Assembly: GCA_025996865.1 (NCBI GenBank)
Contig: BNTV01000049.1
Span: 1 to 34,152, forward strand
Direction of reading: 5' to 3'
Source of the DNA: Bacteroidia bacterium
GTDB taxonomy: Bacteria > Bacteroidota > Bacteroidia > Bacteroidales > Azobacteroidaceae
DNA: 34,152 nucleotides
Notes under the pieces: generated by a model
What the model was told of the DNA's origin: nothing
What the model saw: the letters and a program-made list of their open reading frames with translations, nothing else
The model's database searches: none
Shown: positions 1 to 8,091 of the stretch, piece by piece
Position numbering within the stretch: the first letter of the stretch is position 1
How the letters are laid out: every line of letters starts with the position of its first letter
Made by a program: the position numbers and the translations under genes

Positions 1-1
1 A

Positions 2-946
2 ATTATCGGTTTAATAACCAAGGGTGTTACTCTACCGGCCGTATTGGGCGCCAGTTCGCCGGATACGAATAATGCCGATATACGGAACCGTGGATTTGAA
101 ATTACCCTTAACTGGCGCGACCGGATAACTGTCGCCAACAAACCGTTCAGCTATGGCGTTTTTGCTAATCTATCCGATTATACGGGGATTGTAACAAAAT
201 ATTCCAATCCGAACGGCCTTATTTCCGACTGGTATGTGGGTAAAAATATGGGTGAGATATGGGGATATACGACCGACCATATCATGATTGATGCCGCCGA
301 AGCGGAACAGATGAACCAGAGCGGAGCGCAAAAGCAATTTGGTTCCAACTGGTCGAGGGGTGATATGAAATACAAGGATTTAGACGGAGACGGATTTATT
401 ACCTACGGCAAAAACACGCTGGAAGACCCGGGCGATTTGTCCATTATAGGCAACAACACTCCCCGCTATAATTTTGGTTTCGGGTTCAACGCCGAATGGA
501 ATGGTTTTGACGTATCTGCCATCTTTCAGGGAACCGGCAAACGCGATTTGTGGTTGAGCGGTGTTCTCTCCTGGGGGCTTGGCGGAGGACGATGGGGGTC
601 TAATGTTTGGAAAAACACCCTGGATTGCTGGCGTGAGGATGGCAGCAACCTTGATCCCTACTGGCCGCGTTTCTATCTGGGAAATACCGGCAAAAACCTG
701 CAGACACAGACGAAATATCTGAACAATGCTGCGTATTGCCGTTTCAAAAACGTCCAGTTTGGTTACACCATTCCCAGGCATGTATTGCAAAAGCTGACAG
801 TTGATAAGTTGCGTATCTATTTCAGTGGAGAAAATTTATTGACATTCAGTAAAATCAATGAAAATTTCGATCCTGAAGCGCCCGGCGCCAATGTCTATCC
901 GCTTTCAAAATCGCTTTCAGTCGGACTTAGTATTACATTCAAATAA
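2..946 (+). CDS. SusC/RagA TonB-dependent receptor, C-terminal part only
   Basis: The reading frame enters from the left edge, so only about the last 314 residues of an outer-membrane TonB-dependent receptor are present. The visible part is beta-barrel: alternating aromatic and polar strands, a motif like TPRYNFGFGFNAEWNGFD, and a terminus SVGLSITFK, with the near-terminal aromatic expected of an outer-membrane barrel. SusC proteins import oligosaccharides across the outer membrane with a SusD lid. The SusD gene follows 14 bases after the stop, the standard SusC-SusD pair. A TTG at 44 could be mistaken for a start but lies inside the barrel. Plug, regulatory and any STN domain lie outside the window. 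Confidence 0.93.
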   Translation: MIGLITKGVTLPAVLGASSPDTNNADIRNRGFEITLNWRDRITVANKPFSYGVFANLSDYTGIVTKYSNPNGLISDWYVGKNMGEIWGYTTDHIMIDAAEAEQMNQSGAQKQFGSNWSRGDMKYKDLDGDGFITYGKNTLEDPGDLSIIGNNTPRYNFGFGFNAEWNGFDVSAIFQGTGKRDLWLSGVLSWGLGGGRWGSNVWKNTLDCWREDGSNLDPYWPRFYLGNTGKNLQTQTKYLNNAAYCRFKNVQFGYTIPRHVLQKLTVDKLRIYFSGENLLTFSKINENFDPEAPGANVYPLSKSLSVGLSITFK

Positions 947-960
947 TAAGCTAAAATATA

Positions 961-2829
961 ATGAATATGAAAAAGATATATTTTATTTTTCAAACAAGCA
1001 TAGTACTGTTGTTGACGGCTTGCTCGGATTTCTTGATAAAAGAGCCGTTAGACCAAGTTACCGACGTGTCCCTGACTTTTTCGGCGGAACAGTGTAAACT
1101 GTACGTCAATCAATATTATACGGTATGGGGATCTCCCAATTCTGTATTTACTTCCGATGCAGGATCAGACAATTTGCTTTCGTTCAGTTACAGTAGTAAT
1201 CCCGATTTGATTGATAACCGGGTAGTTCCCGCATCCGGCGGAGGATGGGGGACTGGTGAATGGGGTAATATACGCAGCGTCAATTTCCTTTTGGACAATT
1301 ACAAAAAATCAACCGAATTAGACAGAGCGGAACCTTTTATCGGGGAAGCGCGGTTTTTCCGTGCACACTATTATTTTGTGCAGTTCCTTACAAAATTTGG
1401 AGGTGTTCCATGGATAGAAACACAACTCGGATTAGAATCACCTGAGTTGTATCAACCTCGCGCCAAAAGGCATGAAATAGCCGACCATATCCTGGCTGAC
1501 CTGGATTTGGCGATAGAAAGAATCCCGTCGTTCAACACTCAGGCGAAAAGCCGCGTATCCAAAGAGGTTGCCCAATTATATAAAGCCCGTGTTGCCTTGT
1601 ATGAAGGCACCTGGGAAAAGTACCATGCCGGAACACCATTTGCCGGAGAAGGCGATGTGCGTAAGTATTTGACGGCTGCCCGCGATGCCTCGCTGGCTGT
1701 CATCAGTTCAGGTTTGTTCAGTCTGGACAATGTGGGCCTAAAGGATGGGTATCATCTTCTGTTTAACCGGCATGATTATTCCAACAGCAAGGAAATCATG
1801 TTGTGGAGAAAATACGATATCTCCTTAGGTTCCTATCATCAGGATTCCCAAGACATAGGTCGGTATGGACAAGGACTTGGTTTGACGCGAAGCTTGGTGG
1901 ATTCCTATCTTTGTATAGATGCTGACGGTAAAGCCAAACCAATCAGTCTGGCAAGCAACTATCAGGGCGATGACAATTTATTGAAAGTTATTGCCAACCG
2001 CGATCCAAGATTGACTCAGACCATGTATGCACCGGGAAGACCCAGAACCATACGTGATGGAAGAGACACCCTTTATGTTTTTACTAAACCAAATATCAAT
2101 CTGGTCGATAAGAATAAATGTTCAACAGGATATGAAATGGCCAAGGGCTTAGACCCGGACTATGCTGAACAGGAGTATTCCACACAAGCTGATAAAGCTA
2201 CTGTTATTTTCCGTTACGCCGAAGCTTTATTGATCTATGCCGAGGCAAGGGCAGAACTGGGCGAACTGACGCAGGCAGACTTGGATTTGACCGTCAATAA
2301 ACTGCGGGACAGAGTGGGTATGCCCCATCTTTCCCTTGATCCGGGATATACCGACCCCAAAAGCGAGTTTACGGCGGCAAGAGGATATGAAGGCATTCCG
2401 GTATCCAATATTCTTCAGGAAATCCGCAGGGAACGCCGCGTGGAATACGCTTTGGAAGGCTTCCGCCACAATGACCTGAAACGCTGGCGGGCACATCATC
2501 TTTTGAATCATGATAAGATTCAGGGAGCAAAAACAGCGCAGTTTAAAGATTTAACATGGTTGGTTGATTTCTTCAAAACATTCCAGATTCCTCAGTCAAT
2601 ATATGGAGGGTATGATGAGTTTATGAATACGACGGTAGCCAAATGGGTTCCCGAGAGTGTGGAAGGAAATAACTATTGGACAGACGACGAAGGGTATTTT
2701 GCTCCTTATCAAAGATACATACCGGACGGGCATTTTAAATTCGATCAGAATAAGGCTTATTTATTGCCGATACCAACAGAGCAATTGGTGGTAAACGATA
2801 AATTAGTTCAGAATCCGGGTTGGAACTAA
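961..2829 (+). CDS. SusD/RagB family outer-membrane lipoprotein
   Basis: This is the glycan-binding lipoprotein that caps the SusC pore, 622 aa. The N-terminus has a short hydrophobic signal followed by the lipobox LTAC, giving lipidation at Cys21. The SusD signature DFLIKEPLDQ follows directly. TPR-like helices contain RFFRAHYYFVQFL (about residues 134-146), and YAEALLIYAEARAELG, RDRVGMP and RRERRVEYALEGFRHNDLKRW appear in the second half as in other SusD proteins. The C-terminus ends near LLPIPTEQLVVN...QNPGWN, the family's usual ending. It is somewhat longer than typical members (500-600 aa). It is probably co-transcribed with the upstream SusC. The ligand is unknown. Confidence 0.96.
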   Translation: MNMKKIYFIFQTSIVLLLTACSDFLIKEPLDQVTDVSLTFSAEQCKLYVNQYYTVWGSPNSVFTSDAGSDNLLSFSYSSNPDLIDNRVVPASGGGWGTGEWGNIRSVNFLLDNYKKSTELDRAEPFIGEARFFRAHYYFVQFLTKFGGVPWIETQLGLESPELYQPRAKRHEIADHILADLDLAIERIPSFNTQAKSRVSKEVAQLYKARVALYEGTWEKYHAGTPFAGEGDVRKYLTAARDASLAVISSGLFSLDNVGLKDGYHLLFNRHDYSNSKEIMLWRKYDISLGSYHQDSQDIGRYGQGLGLTRSLVDSYLCIDADGKAKPISLASNYQGDDNLLKVIANRDPRLTQTMYAPGRPRTIRDGRDTLYVFTKPNINLVDKNKCSTGYEMAKGLDPDYAEQEYSTQADKATVIFRYAEALLIYAEARAELGELTQADLDLTVNKLRDRVGMPHLSLDPGYTDPKSEFTAARGYEGIPVSNILQEIRRERRVEYALEGFRHNDLKRWRAHHLLNHDKIQGAKTAQFKDLTWLVDFFKTFQIPQSIYGGYDEFMNTTVAKWVPESVEGNNYWTDDEGYFAPYQRYIPDGHFKFDQNKAYLLPIPTEQLVVNDKLVQNPGWN

Positions 2830-2856
2830 CTTTGGGTTACTAAACTATATGTATAA

Positions 2857-2895
2857 AAAGACGGGAATGATAATCCGTTCCCGTCTTTATTTTAT
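2857..2895 (+). terminator. Intrinsic terminator after the SusCD pair
   Basis: An 11-bp perfect stem (2857-2867 with 2878-2888) encloses a 10-base loop and runs into a T-rich tract. It lies 27 bases after the SusD stop, so SusCD and the following enzyme genes are probably separate transcripts or coupled only by read-through. Confidence 0.85.
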
Positions 2896-2900
2896 CTTTG
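2893..2900 (+). promoter_or_regulatory. Bacteroidetes-type -7 element (TATCTTTG)
   Basis: An exact match to the TAnnTTTG -7 consensus overlaps the tail of the terminator, 24 bases before the ATG at 2925. No convincing TTTG -33 element lies 19-21 bases upstream, where the terminator stem sits. It would drive the FAD/M14 fusion gene. Confidence 0.55.
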
Positions 2901-2924
2901 TAAAAGAAACAAACAGGTAATGTC

Positions 2925-5900
2925 ATGAGAATTAAATTGATTTTATTAATCGTACTAACGACTGTTTGCCAGGCATACAGCAAAAGCCCGACAGGCGTTT
3001 TTATCGAAGCTGAGAGTTTTACCGAAAAAGGTGGATGGGTCGTTGACCAGCAGTTTATGGACCAGATGGGGTCGCCTTATCTGATGGCTCATGGATTGGG
3101 GAAAGTCGTAGCCGATGCCCGTACAACGGTAGAATTTCCTGAAACAGGCACTTATCGCTTATGGGTACGTACTTTCAATTGGACTGCACCCTGGTACAAA
3201 GGCGCGGGTCCGGGACAGTTTAAGTTAAAAATAAACGGAAAGACACATCCGGTTGTTTTGGGAAACACAGGCGAGCAATGGATGTGGCAAGATGCAGGGA
3301 AAGTGTCTGTTAATAACAAACAGACGGAAATCGCTTTACAGGATTTAACCGGATTCAACGGACGGTGCGATGCGATTTTTTTCACCAAAGACGAATCGTT
3401 CGTTCCGCCTTCCAGCCTTAACAGCCTCTCGGAATTTCGCCGCAACAAGTTGGGCATCGAAGTAAAGAATACCAAACATTATGATTTGGTGGTCGTCGGC
3501 GGAGGAATTGCCGGAATTTGTGCGGCGGTCTCTGCCGGTCGCCTGGGGCTGACAGTGGCATTGATAAACAACCGCCCTGTTCTTGGTGGCAACAACAGTT
3601 CGGAAATTCGGGTCGGATTAATCAACGACCTTCCCATTTATGGTGGCAATCACGGTTCCATCCCATTCGGATTAAGCGGCGATAATGATTACAACCTCTA
3701 TCCAAATCTCGGAAATGTGATGAGAGAGATTGCAGTGAAGATGGAGCGACACTATTATAACGCAGGACCTCCGAAGGCATACATTGATGATGAAAAGCTG
3801 GCAATGGTTCAGCAGACTCCCAATGTGGATTTATACCTGAACATGCATGTTTTCAAAACAGAAATGAATCAAAATACGATAAAAGCCGTTGTCGCCCGCC
3901 ATATCGAAAACAGCTCCGAACTGCGTTTTGAAGGAAACTGTTTCGCCGATTGCACCGGTGATGCAACGGTCGGTTATCTGGCAGGAGCAGACTACCGAAT
4001 GGGCAGAGAAGGTACTTATGAGGCTTTGGAAACCTTGGCTCCAACTATTGCGGACAATGCCAAGACCGGAACTTCCAATTTGTGGACATACGAGACATTA
4101 GATACTCCGTCAACTTTTCCGGTATTGGATTGGGCTTGCCAGATGAATCCGGATTTTTATGTTGAAGAGGATAGAGATTGGAGGTGGGAAGGTGGTTTTG
4201 CCAAGAATACCATCACCGACGCAGAAAACATCAGGGATCAAAATTTCCGGGCTATTTTCGGTAATTGGTCGTATGTGAAAAACAACTTTCCAAAATTTGC
4301 TAACAGGCAAATATCCTGGCTGGCTTATATTGCAGGAAAAAGGGAATCACGCCGGTTGCTGGGAGACGTTATTTTAAATCAAAACGATATACAAAACCAG
4401 GTAAAATATAATGATGCCAGTTTTACGACTACCTGGCCCCTGGATTTGCACTATCCCGATCCGAAAAACAGTAAATATTTTCCGGGTGAAGAATTTTTCA
4501 GTTACTGCGTAAAAACATATTTTTCCCCCTACCATGTTCCCTATCGTTGCCTGTATTCACGGAATATTAACAACCTGTTCATGGCGGGACGAAACATTAG
4601 CGTAACCCATGTGGCTTTCGGCACCATACGGATTCAACAACAGACCGGCATGATGGGCGAAGTAGTCGGCATAGCCGCATCACTGTGCAAAAAATATAAT
4701 ATTGCACCCAGGCAAGTATATTTGGAACATTTAGACGATCTAAATTCGCTGTTTAAAACAGGCGTACCGACAACAATGGTCAATGTTGCCAAGAATAAAC
4801 CGGTAACCTATAGCGATGTCTCACTTACCGACAACACGAGTCAGATGCCTGCGTTTGGGGTGAAATTCGGCAATACTCCAAGATGGGTTTCGAATGATTC
4901 GAATACTGAACACTGGATGGAAATTGATTTGCAGGGAACATACGCTATCAATGCATGTAAAATATGGCGCGAAACTAATGCGAAGCAGTTCCGGTTGCAA
5001 GCGAAGGTGAATGGAACATGGGTGGATGTCGTCAGCGAAGACAATGATAATAAGGCGGACTACTATAAGGAATTTAAGCGTGTATCAACCGATAAGGTCA
5101 GATTTTATGTTCCGGCTTACTCCAATAACCGGGTGCGTTTGTCTAATATAGAAGTTTACAGCATTAATCCGCTCAATAATATAAAAGAGCCGCAAATTGA
5201 TGCGGATTTTCCCGGCGGGAACATTAAAGTTTTGAGTATCAATGGTGATTCCGTAAAACTGTTGCAAGAGCTTCGGGACAGTTCCCATGATGAGATTTAC
5301 TGGTCTTTCCGCATCCGCGGGGCAGAAGGACGGACATTGCATTTCACACTGCTGCCGTGGTCTGTCAGCACACGGGGCCCCGCAGTCAGTAAGGACGGAA
5401 TTAACTGGCACTGGCTTTCAGACAAAACCGGTTTCGCCGCCGACAAGTTCGATTATTCCTTCAAGCAGGACGAAAAAGAAGTTTATTTCAGCCAGTGCAT
5501 CAATTACACGGAAAAGAATCTCAACCTGTTTCTTGAGAAACACAAAGGCAATCCCGCTCTGAAAGTCGAGACGCTTTGCAAGTCGGAAAAAGGACGCAAT
5601 GTCGAACTGCTGCGGATTTGTGAACATAAAAACGCTTCATTTAAGGTTTATCTTTCTTCGCGGCATCATTGCAACGAAACAATGGGAACTTATGCAATGG
5701 AAGGAATTGTCGAAACAGTTCTTTCCAATACAGGAGACGGCAAATGGCTGCGTGAACATTGCGATTTCTTTATGGTTCCGTTTGTTGATAAAGACGGCGT
5801 AGAAGACGGCGACCAGGGCAAGAACCGCAAACCGCACGACCATAACCGCGATTATATTCAGCGGAAGTATCATTCGGTCAAAGCGATTACGGAACAGGTT

Positions 5901-6356
5901 CCGAAGTGGGCGGACGGCAAACCGCTGTTTTTGCTTGACCTGCATTGTCCGTGGCTTCGTGGTGGCGATGACCCGTTGAGCGCCAAAGTTCTCGAATACA
6001 CGAATAGAGAAACCAACGAATACTTTTATTTTGTCGGACAGAACAGTGAAAAACTGACGAAGTCCTTGCAGCGATACGGTGAAATACTGGAGAAAGAACG
6101 AAAAGGAACAATTCCCTTCAAGGTAAGCAACATTTTATCCTTTGGTAAAGGGTGGAACATTGCCTCGAATATCAAAGCAGGTATGCAGTCGTGCGGTAAT
6201 TGGGGGACAACGCTTCCGAATGCGATATTTTCCAGTTCAACGGAGATTCCGTTTGCCAATGCCGAAGGAGTGGTTGTTGATGCCAATTCGGCACGGGACT
6301 TGGGAAGAGACCTTGCTCATGCTATCCGGGTATATTTGGAAAGTTATCATGAGTAA
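2925..6356 (+). CDS. Multidomain FAD-dependent oxidoreductase fused to M14 zinc carboxypeptidase-like domain
   Basis: One uninterrupted 1143-aa frame with a signal peptide (about residues 1-20). Domains in order: a CBM6-like beta-sandwich (about 25-160, IEAESF start); an FAD oxidoreductase of the FAD_oxidored family (about 185-610) with the dinucleotide motif VVGGGIAGICAA at about 189-200, the GGNNSSEIRVG segment, and a late FAD motif LFMAGRNISVTH; a discoidin/F5-8C-like domain (about 620-750); and an M14 peptidase-like domain (about 760-1143). The M14 part keeps zinc ligands His915 and Glu918 (HCNE), a candidate third ligand His1007 (LDLHCPW) and a candidate catalytic Glu1107 (STEIPF). It also has the beta-rich domain that usually precedes this M14 group (RGPAVSKDG). 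Secreted FAD proteins of this type occur in glycan loci, but the substrate is unknown. The fusion of two enzymes is unusual. Domain boundaries are estimates. Confidence 0.85.
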   Translation: MRIKLILLIVLTTVCQAYSKSPTGVFIEAESFTEKGGWVVDQQFMDQMGSPYLMAHGLGKVVADARTTVEFPETGTYRLWVRTFNWTAPWYKGAGPGQFKLKINGKTHPVVLGNTGEQWMWQDAGKVSVNNKQTEIALQDLTGFNGRCDAIFFTKDESFVPPSSLNSLSEFRRNKLGIEVKNTKHYDLVVVGGGIAGICAAVSAGRLGLTVALINNRPVLGGNNSSEIRVGLINDLPIYGGNHGSIPFGLSGDNDYNLYPNLGNVMREIAVKMERHYYNAGPPKAYIDDEKLAMVQQTPNVDLYLNMHVFKTEMNQNTIKAVVARHIENSSELRFEGNCFADCTGDATVGYLAGADYRMGREGTYEALETLAPTIADNAKTGTSNLWTYETLDTPSTFPVLDWACQMNPDFYVEEDRDWRWEGGFAKNTITDAENIRDQNFRAIFGNWSYVKNNFPKFANRQISWLAYIAGKRESRRLLGDVILNQNDIQNQVKYNDASFTTTWPLDLHYPDPKNSKYFPGEEFFSYCVKTYFSPYHVPYRCLYSRNINNLFMAGRNISVTHVAFGTIRIQQQTGMMGEVVGIAASLCKKYNIAPRQVYLEHLDDLNSLFKTGVPTTMVNVAKNKPVTYSDVSLTDNTSQMPAFGVKFGNTPRWVSNDSNTEHWMEIDLQGTYAINACKIWRETNAKQFRLQAKVNGTWVDVVSEDNDNKADYYKEFKRVSTDKVRFYVPAYSNNRVRLSNIEVYSINPLNNIKEPQIDADFPGGNIKVLSINGDSVKLLQELRDSSHDEIYWSFRIRGAEGRTLHFTLLPWSVSTRGPAVSKDGINWHWLSDKTGFAADKFDYSFKQDEKEVYFSQCINYTEKNLNLFLEKHKGNPALKVETLCKSEKGRNVELLRICEHKNASFKVYLSSRHHCNETMGTYAMEGIVETVLSNTGDGKWLREHCDFFMVPFVDKDGVEDGDQGKNRKPHDHNRDYIQRKYHSVKAITEQVPKWADGKPLFLLDLHCPWLRGGDDPLSAKVLEYTNRETNEYFYFVGQNSEKLTKSLQRYGEILEKERKGTIPFKVSNILSFGKGWNIASNIKAGMQSCGNWGTTLPNAIFSSSTEIPFANAEGVVVDANSARDLGRDLAHAIRVYLESYHE

Positions 6357-6828
6357 TAGAGATATGGATGTACAAATAATTCCTTATGAATCCCGTTATC
6401 AACGGGATTTCAAAACGCTCAACGAAGAGTGGATTGTTTCTTATTTCGAAATGGAAGAGGAAGACCACAAAACGTTGGACAACCCGGAAGAATATATCCT
6501 GCAAAAGGGCGGGTTTATTTTCGTTGCCCTTTACAACGGCGAAGCCGTCGGGGTTTGTGCTTTGTTAAAGATGGATAATGGACATTATGATTATGAATTG
6601 GCTAAATTAGCTGTCAATCCCAAGTTTAGAGGAAAGAAAACAGGTTTTCTATTGGTTCAGTCGGTCATCAATAAGGCAAAGGAATCAGGTGCATCCAAAA
6701 TCTTTCTTGAAAGCAATACTCGTTTGGAACCGGCAATCCATCTTTACCGAAAATTCGGCTTTAAAGAAGTGACAGGCTACTCAAGCCCATATAAACGTGT
6801 TGATATAATAATGGAATTAATAACATGA
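6349..6828 (+). CDS. GNAT family N-acetyltransferase
   Basis: A 159-aa cytoplasmic acetyl-CoA-dependent acetyltransferase. The central beta-strand and acetyl-CoA loop are visible as YELAKLAVNPKFRGKKTGFLL (motif A is the RGKKTG stretch), followed by the C-terminal motif B IHLYRKFGFKEV and a final strand DIIMELIT. Length is typical for GNAT enzymes. The ATG at 6349 overlaps the stop of the preceding gene by 8 bases, which suggests translational coupling. A longer frame reaching back to 6142 would only add residues antisense or out of frame to the M14 domain, so it was not used. MDVQ at 6364 is an alternative start. The acceptor substrate is unknown. It is the only clearly cytoplasmic enzyme in locus 1. 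Confidence 0.9.
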   Translation: MSNRDMDVQIIPYESRYQRDFKTLNEEWIVSYFEMEEEDHKTLDNPEEYILQKGGFIFVALYNGEAVGVCALLKMDNGHYDYELAKLAVNPKFRGKKTGFLLVQSVINKAKESGASKIFLESNTRLEPAIHLYRKFGFKEVTGYSSPYKRVDIIMELIT

Positions 6829-6869
6829 ATCCAACATACCAATATTTTGAGGGAAATAACATTGAATAA
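6825..6869 (+). other. Short ORF overlapping the GNAT stop (ATGA)
   Basis: An ATG overlaps the GNAT stop codon in an ATGA arrangement and opens a 14-codon frame (MNPTYQYFEGNNIE) ending at 6869. This could be the start of a former downstream gene now lost, or chance. The rest of 6829-7107 is AT-rich with no recognisable gene; another short frame, 6905-7054, has no recognised similarity. Confidence 0.2.
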
Positions 6870-7005
6870 ACCCCAATTGTCCATTAAAAAAATACGACTT
6901 GAATATGAGATATGAAATACAAGAAGGCCGCCCTGCTTTAAGGAGGAAAATCAACAAAAATATTGCTCTCGCAAATTGCACCGCAGATATTTCGCTCAAA
7001 ATATC

Positions 7006-7026
7006 CTTCCCGTCGGCAACGGGAAG
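7006..7026 (+). other. Hairpin in the leader of the beta-propeller glycosidase gene
   Basis: A perfect 8-bp stem (CTTCCCGT with ACGGGAAG) encloses a 5-base loop, about 80 bases before the start at 7108. A T-run begins about 11 bases after the stem, too far for a textbook terminator. It may be a weak terminator or a leader structure. Confidence 0.35.
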
Positions 7027-7107
7027 CTTGCGACAAAAATTTTTTCTCAGTTGAAAAATGAAAATCCGTTAAATTTAAAAATAACAATCATTAAAAATCA
7101 AATAGTT

Positions 7108-8073
7108 ATGAACAAATGTATTTTAGGCATTGCAGCCGCTGTTTTTTTTGTGATAGGTTTAGTTGCATGTTCTTCGAATAAGCAAGAAGCGACTAATAAA
7201 GGGGAGTGGGTGAAGTATGAGCAGAACCCGGTATTGGGCGGCGGTGATTTAGGCACCATCTTTGATCTTTCCGTACTTAAGGAGGAAGGTGTGTATAAGA
7301 TGTACTGCTCGTGGAGACCCAAGAAAAGTTTAGCCTTATCGACCAGTACGGACGGTAAGAACTGGACCACCCCTCAAATCATACTGGGGCCTAACGATGC
7401 CAATGAGTGGGAAAAAGATTTGAACCGGCCGGTGGTGGTGCTGAAAGATGGTGTCTATCATTTGTGGTACACAGGGCAGGCGAGAGGTAAGTCCTGGATA
7501 GGTTATGCAACCGGTACGGACGGTATCAACTTCACGCGCCGGAGTAATGAGCCTGTCTTATCTGCTGAGGAAGAATGGGAGAAGGTTGCCGTGATGTGTC
7601 CTCACGTCATTTGGGACGAGAAGGAAAAACTCTTTAAAATGTGGTATTCGGGCGGAGAGCAATACGAACCGGATGCCATTGGCTACGCCACCAGCCCGGA
7701 TGGATTGAAATGGACGAAGCGGAAAGAACCTGTTTTTGTAGCTGACCCTGCCAGGAGTTGGGAGCAGTATAAGGTTACAGCTTGCCAGGTAATCAAACGG
7801 AAATCCGATTATCTGATGTTTTACATCGGATTCTATGATATTAATTTCGCTCAAATTGGAATGGCGCGTTCGAAGAATGGGATTGACCAATGGGAACGTT
7901 ATACAGGCAATCCGATTATCAAGCCCACTCCGGGTGAATGGGATGCCAGCGCTTGCTATAAACCTTACGCCATTCAGGAAAAAGACCGGTGGCTGCTCTG
8001 GTATAATGGCAGGAATGAGTCCCTCGAACGGATTGGATTAGCTGTTTATGCCGGAAACAAATTAGACTTTTAA
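7108..8073 (+). CDS. Five-bladed beta-propeller glycosidase-like lipoprotein (GH43/GH32/GH130-type fold)
   Basis: 321 aa with a lipoprotein signal (lipobox LVAC, lipid at Cys21), so probably an outer-membrane or periplasmic-face enzyme. The sequence has repeated propeller blades, each carrying a Y/M-A-T/R-S-x-DG/NG-x-x-W motif: ALSTSTDGKNWT, YATGTDGINFT, YATSPDGLKWTKR, MARSKNGIDQWERY, with W-Y-S/T-G strands between (HLWYTGQ, KMWYSGG, LLWYNGR). These are shared by GH43, GH32, GH68, GH117 and GH130 clans, and the exact family cannot be fixed by eye. The ATG at 7108 was chosen because it yields the signal peptide; the frame is open back to 6976 without one. Its last 158 bases are duplicated at 10726. 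Confidence 0.8.
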   Translation: MNKCILGIAAAVFFVIGLVACSSNKQEATNKGEWVKYEQNPVLGGGDLGTIFDLSVLKEEGVYKMYCSWRPKKSLALSTSTDGKNWTTPQIILGPNDANEWEKDLNRPVVVLKDGVYHLWYTGQARGKSWIGYATGTDGINFTRRSNEPVLSAEEEWEKVAVMCPHVIWDEKEKLFKMWYSGGEQYEPDAIGYATSPDGLKWTKRKEPVFVADPARSWEQYKVTACQVIKRKSDYLMFYIGFYDINFAQIGMARSKNGIDQWERYTGNPIIKPTPGEWDASACYKPYAIQEKDRWLLWYNGRNESLERIGLAVYAGNKLDF

Positions 8074-8091
8074 GGTATGTTGATTCATAAG
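7916..8091 (+). repeat. 176-bp repeat, source copy
   Basis: Covers the 3' end of the beta-propeller gene, the 3-base gap and the first 15 bases of the next gene. It matches 10726-10901 at 174 of 176 positions (differences at 8019 and 8064), same orientation, offset 2810. This copy is in its functional gene context, so it is the likely source. Confidence 0.95.

Noticed and set aside
6142..6348. Longer start for the GNAT gene
   Set aside because: This part is out of frame inside the M14 domain; the ATG at 6349 gives a normal GNAT length.
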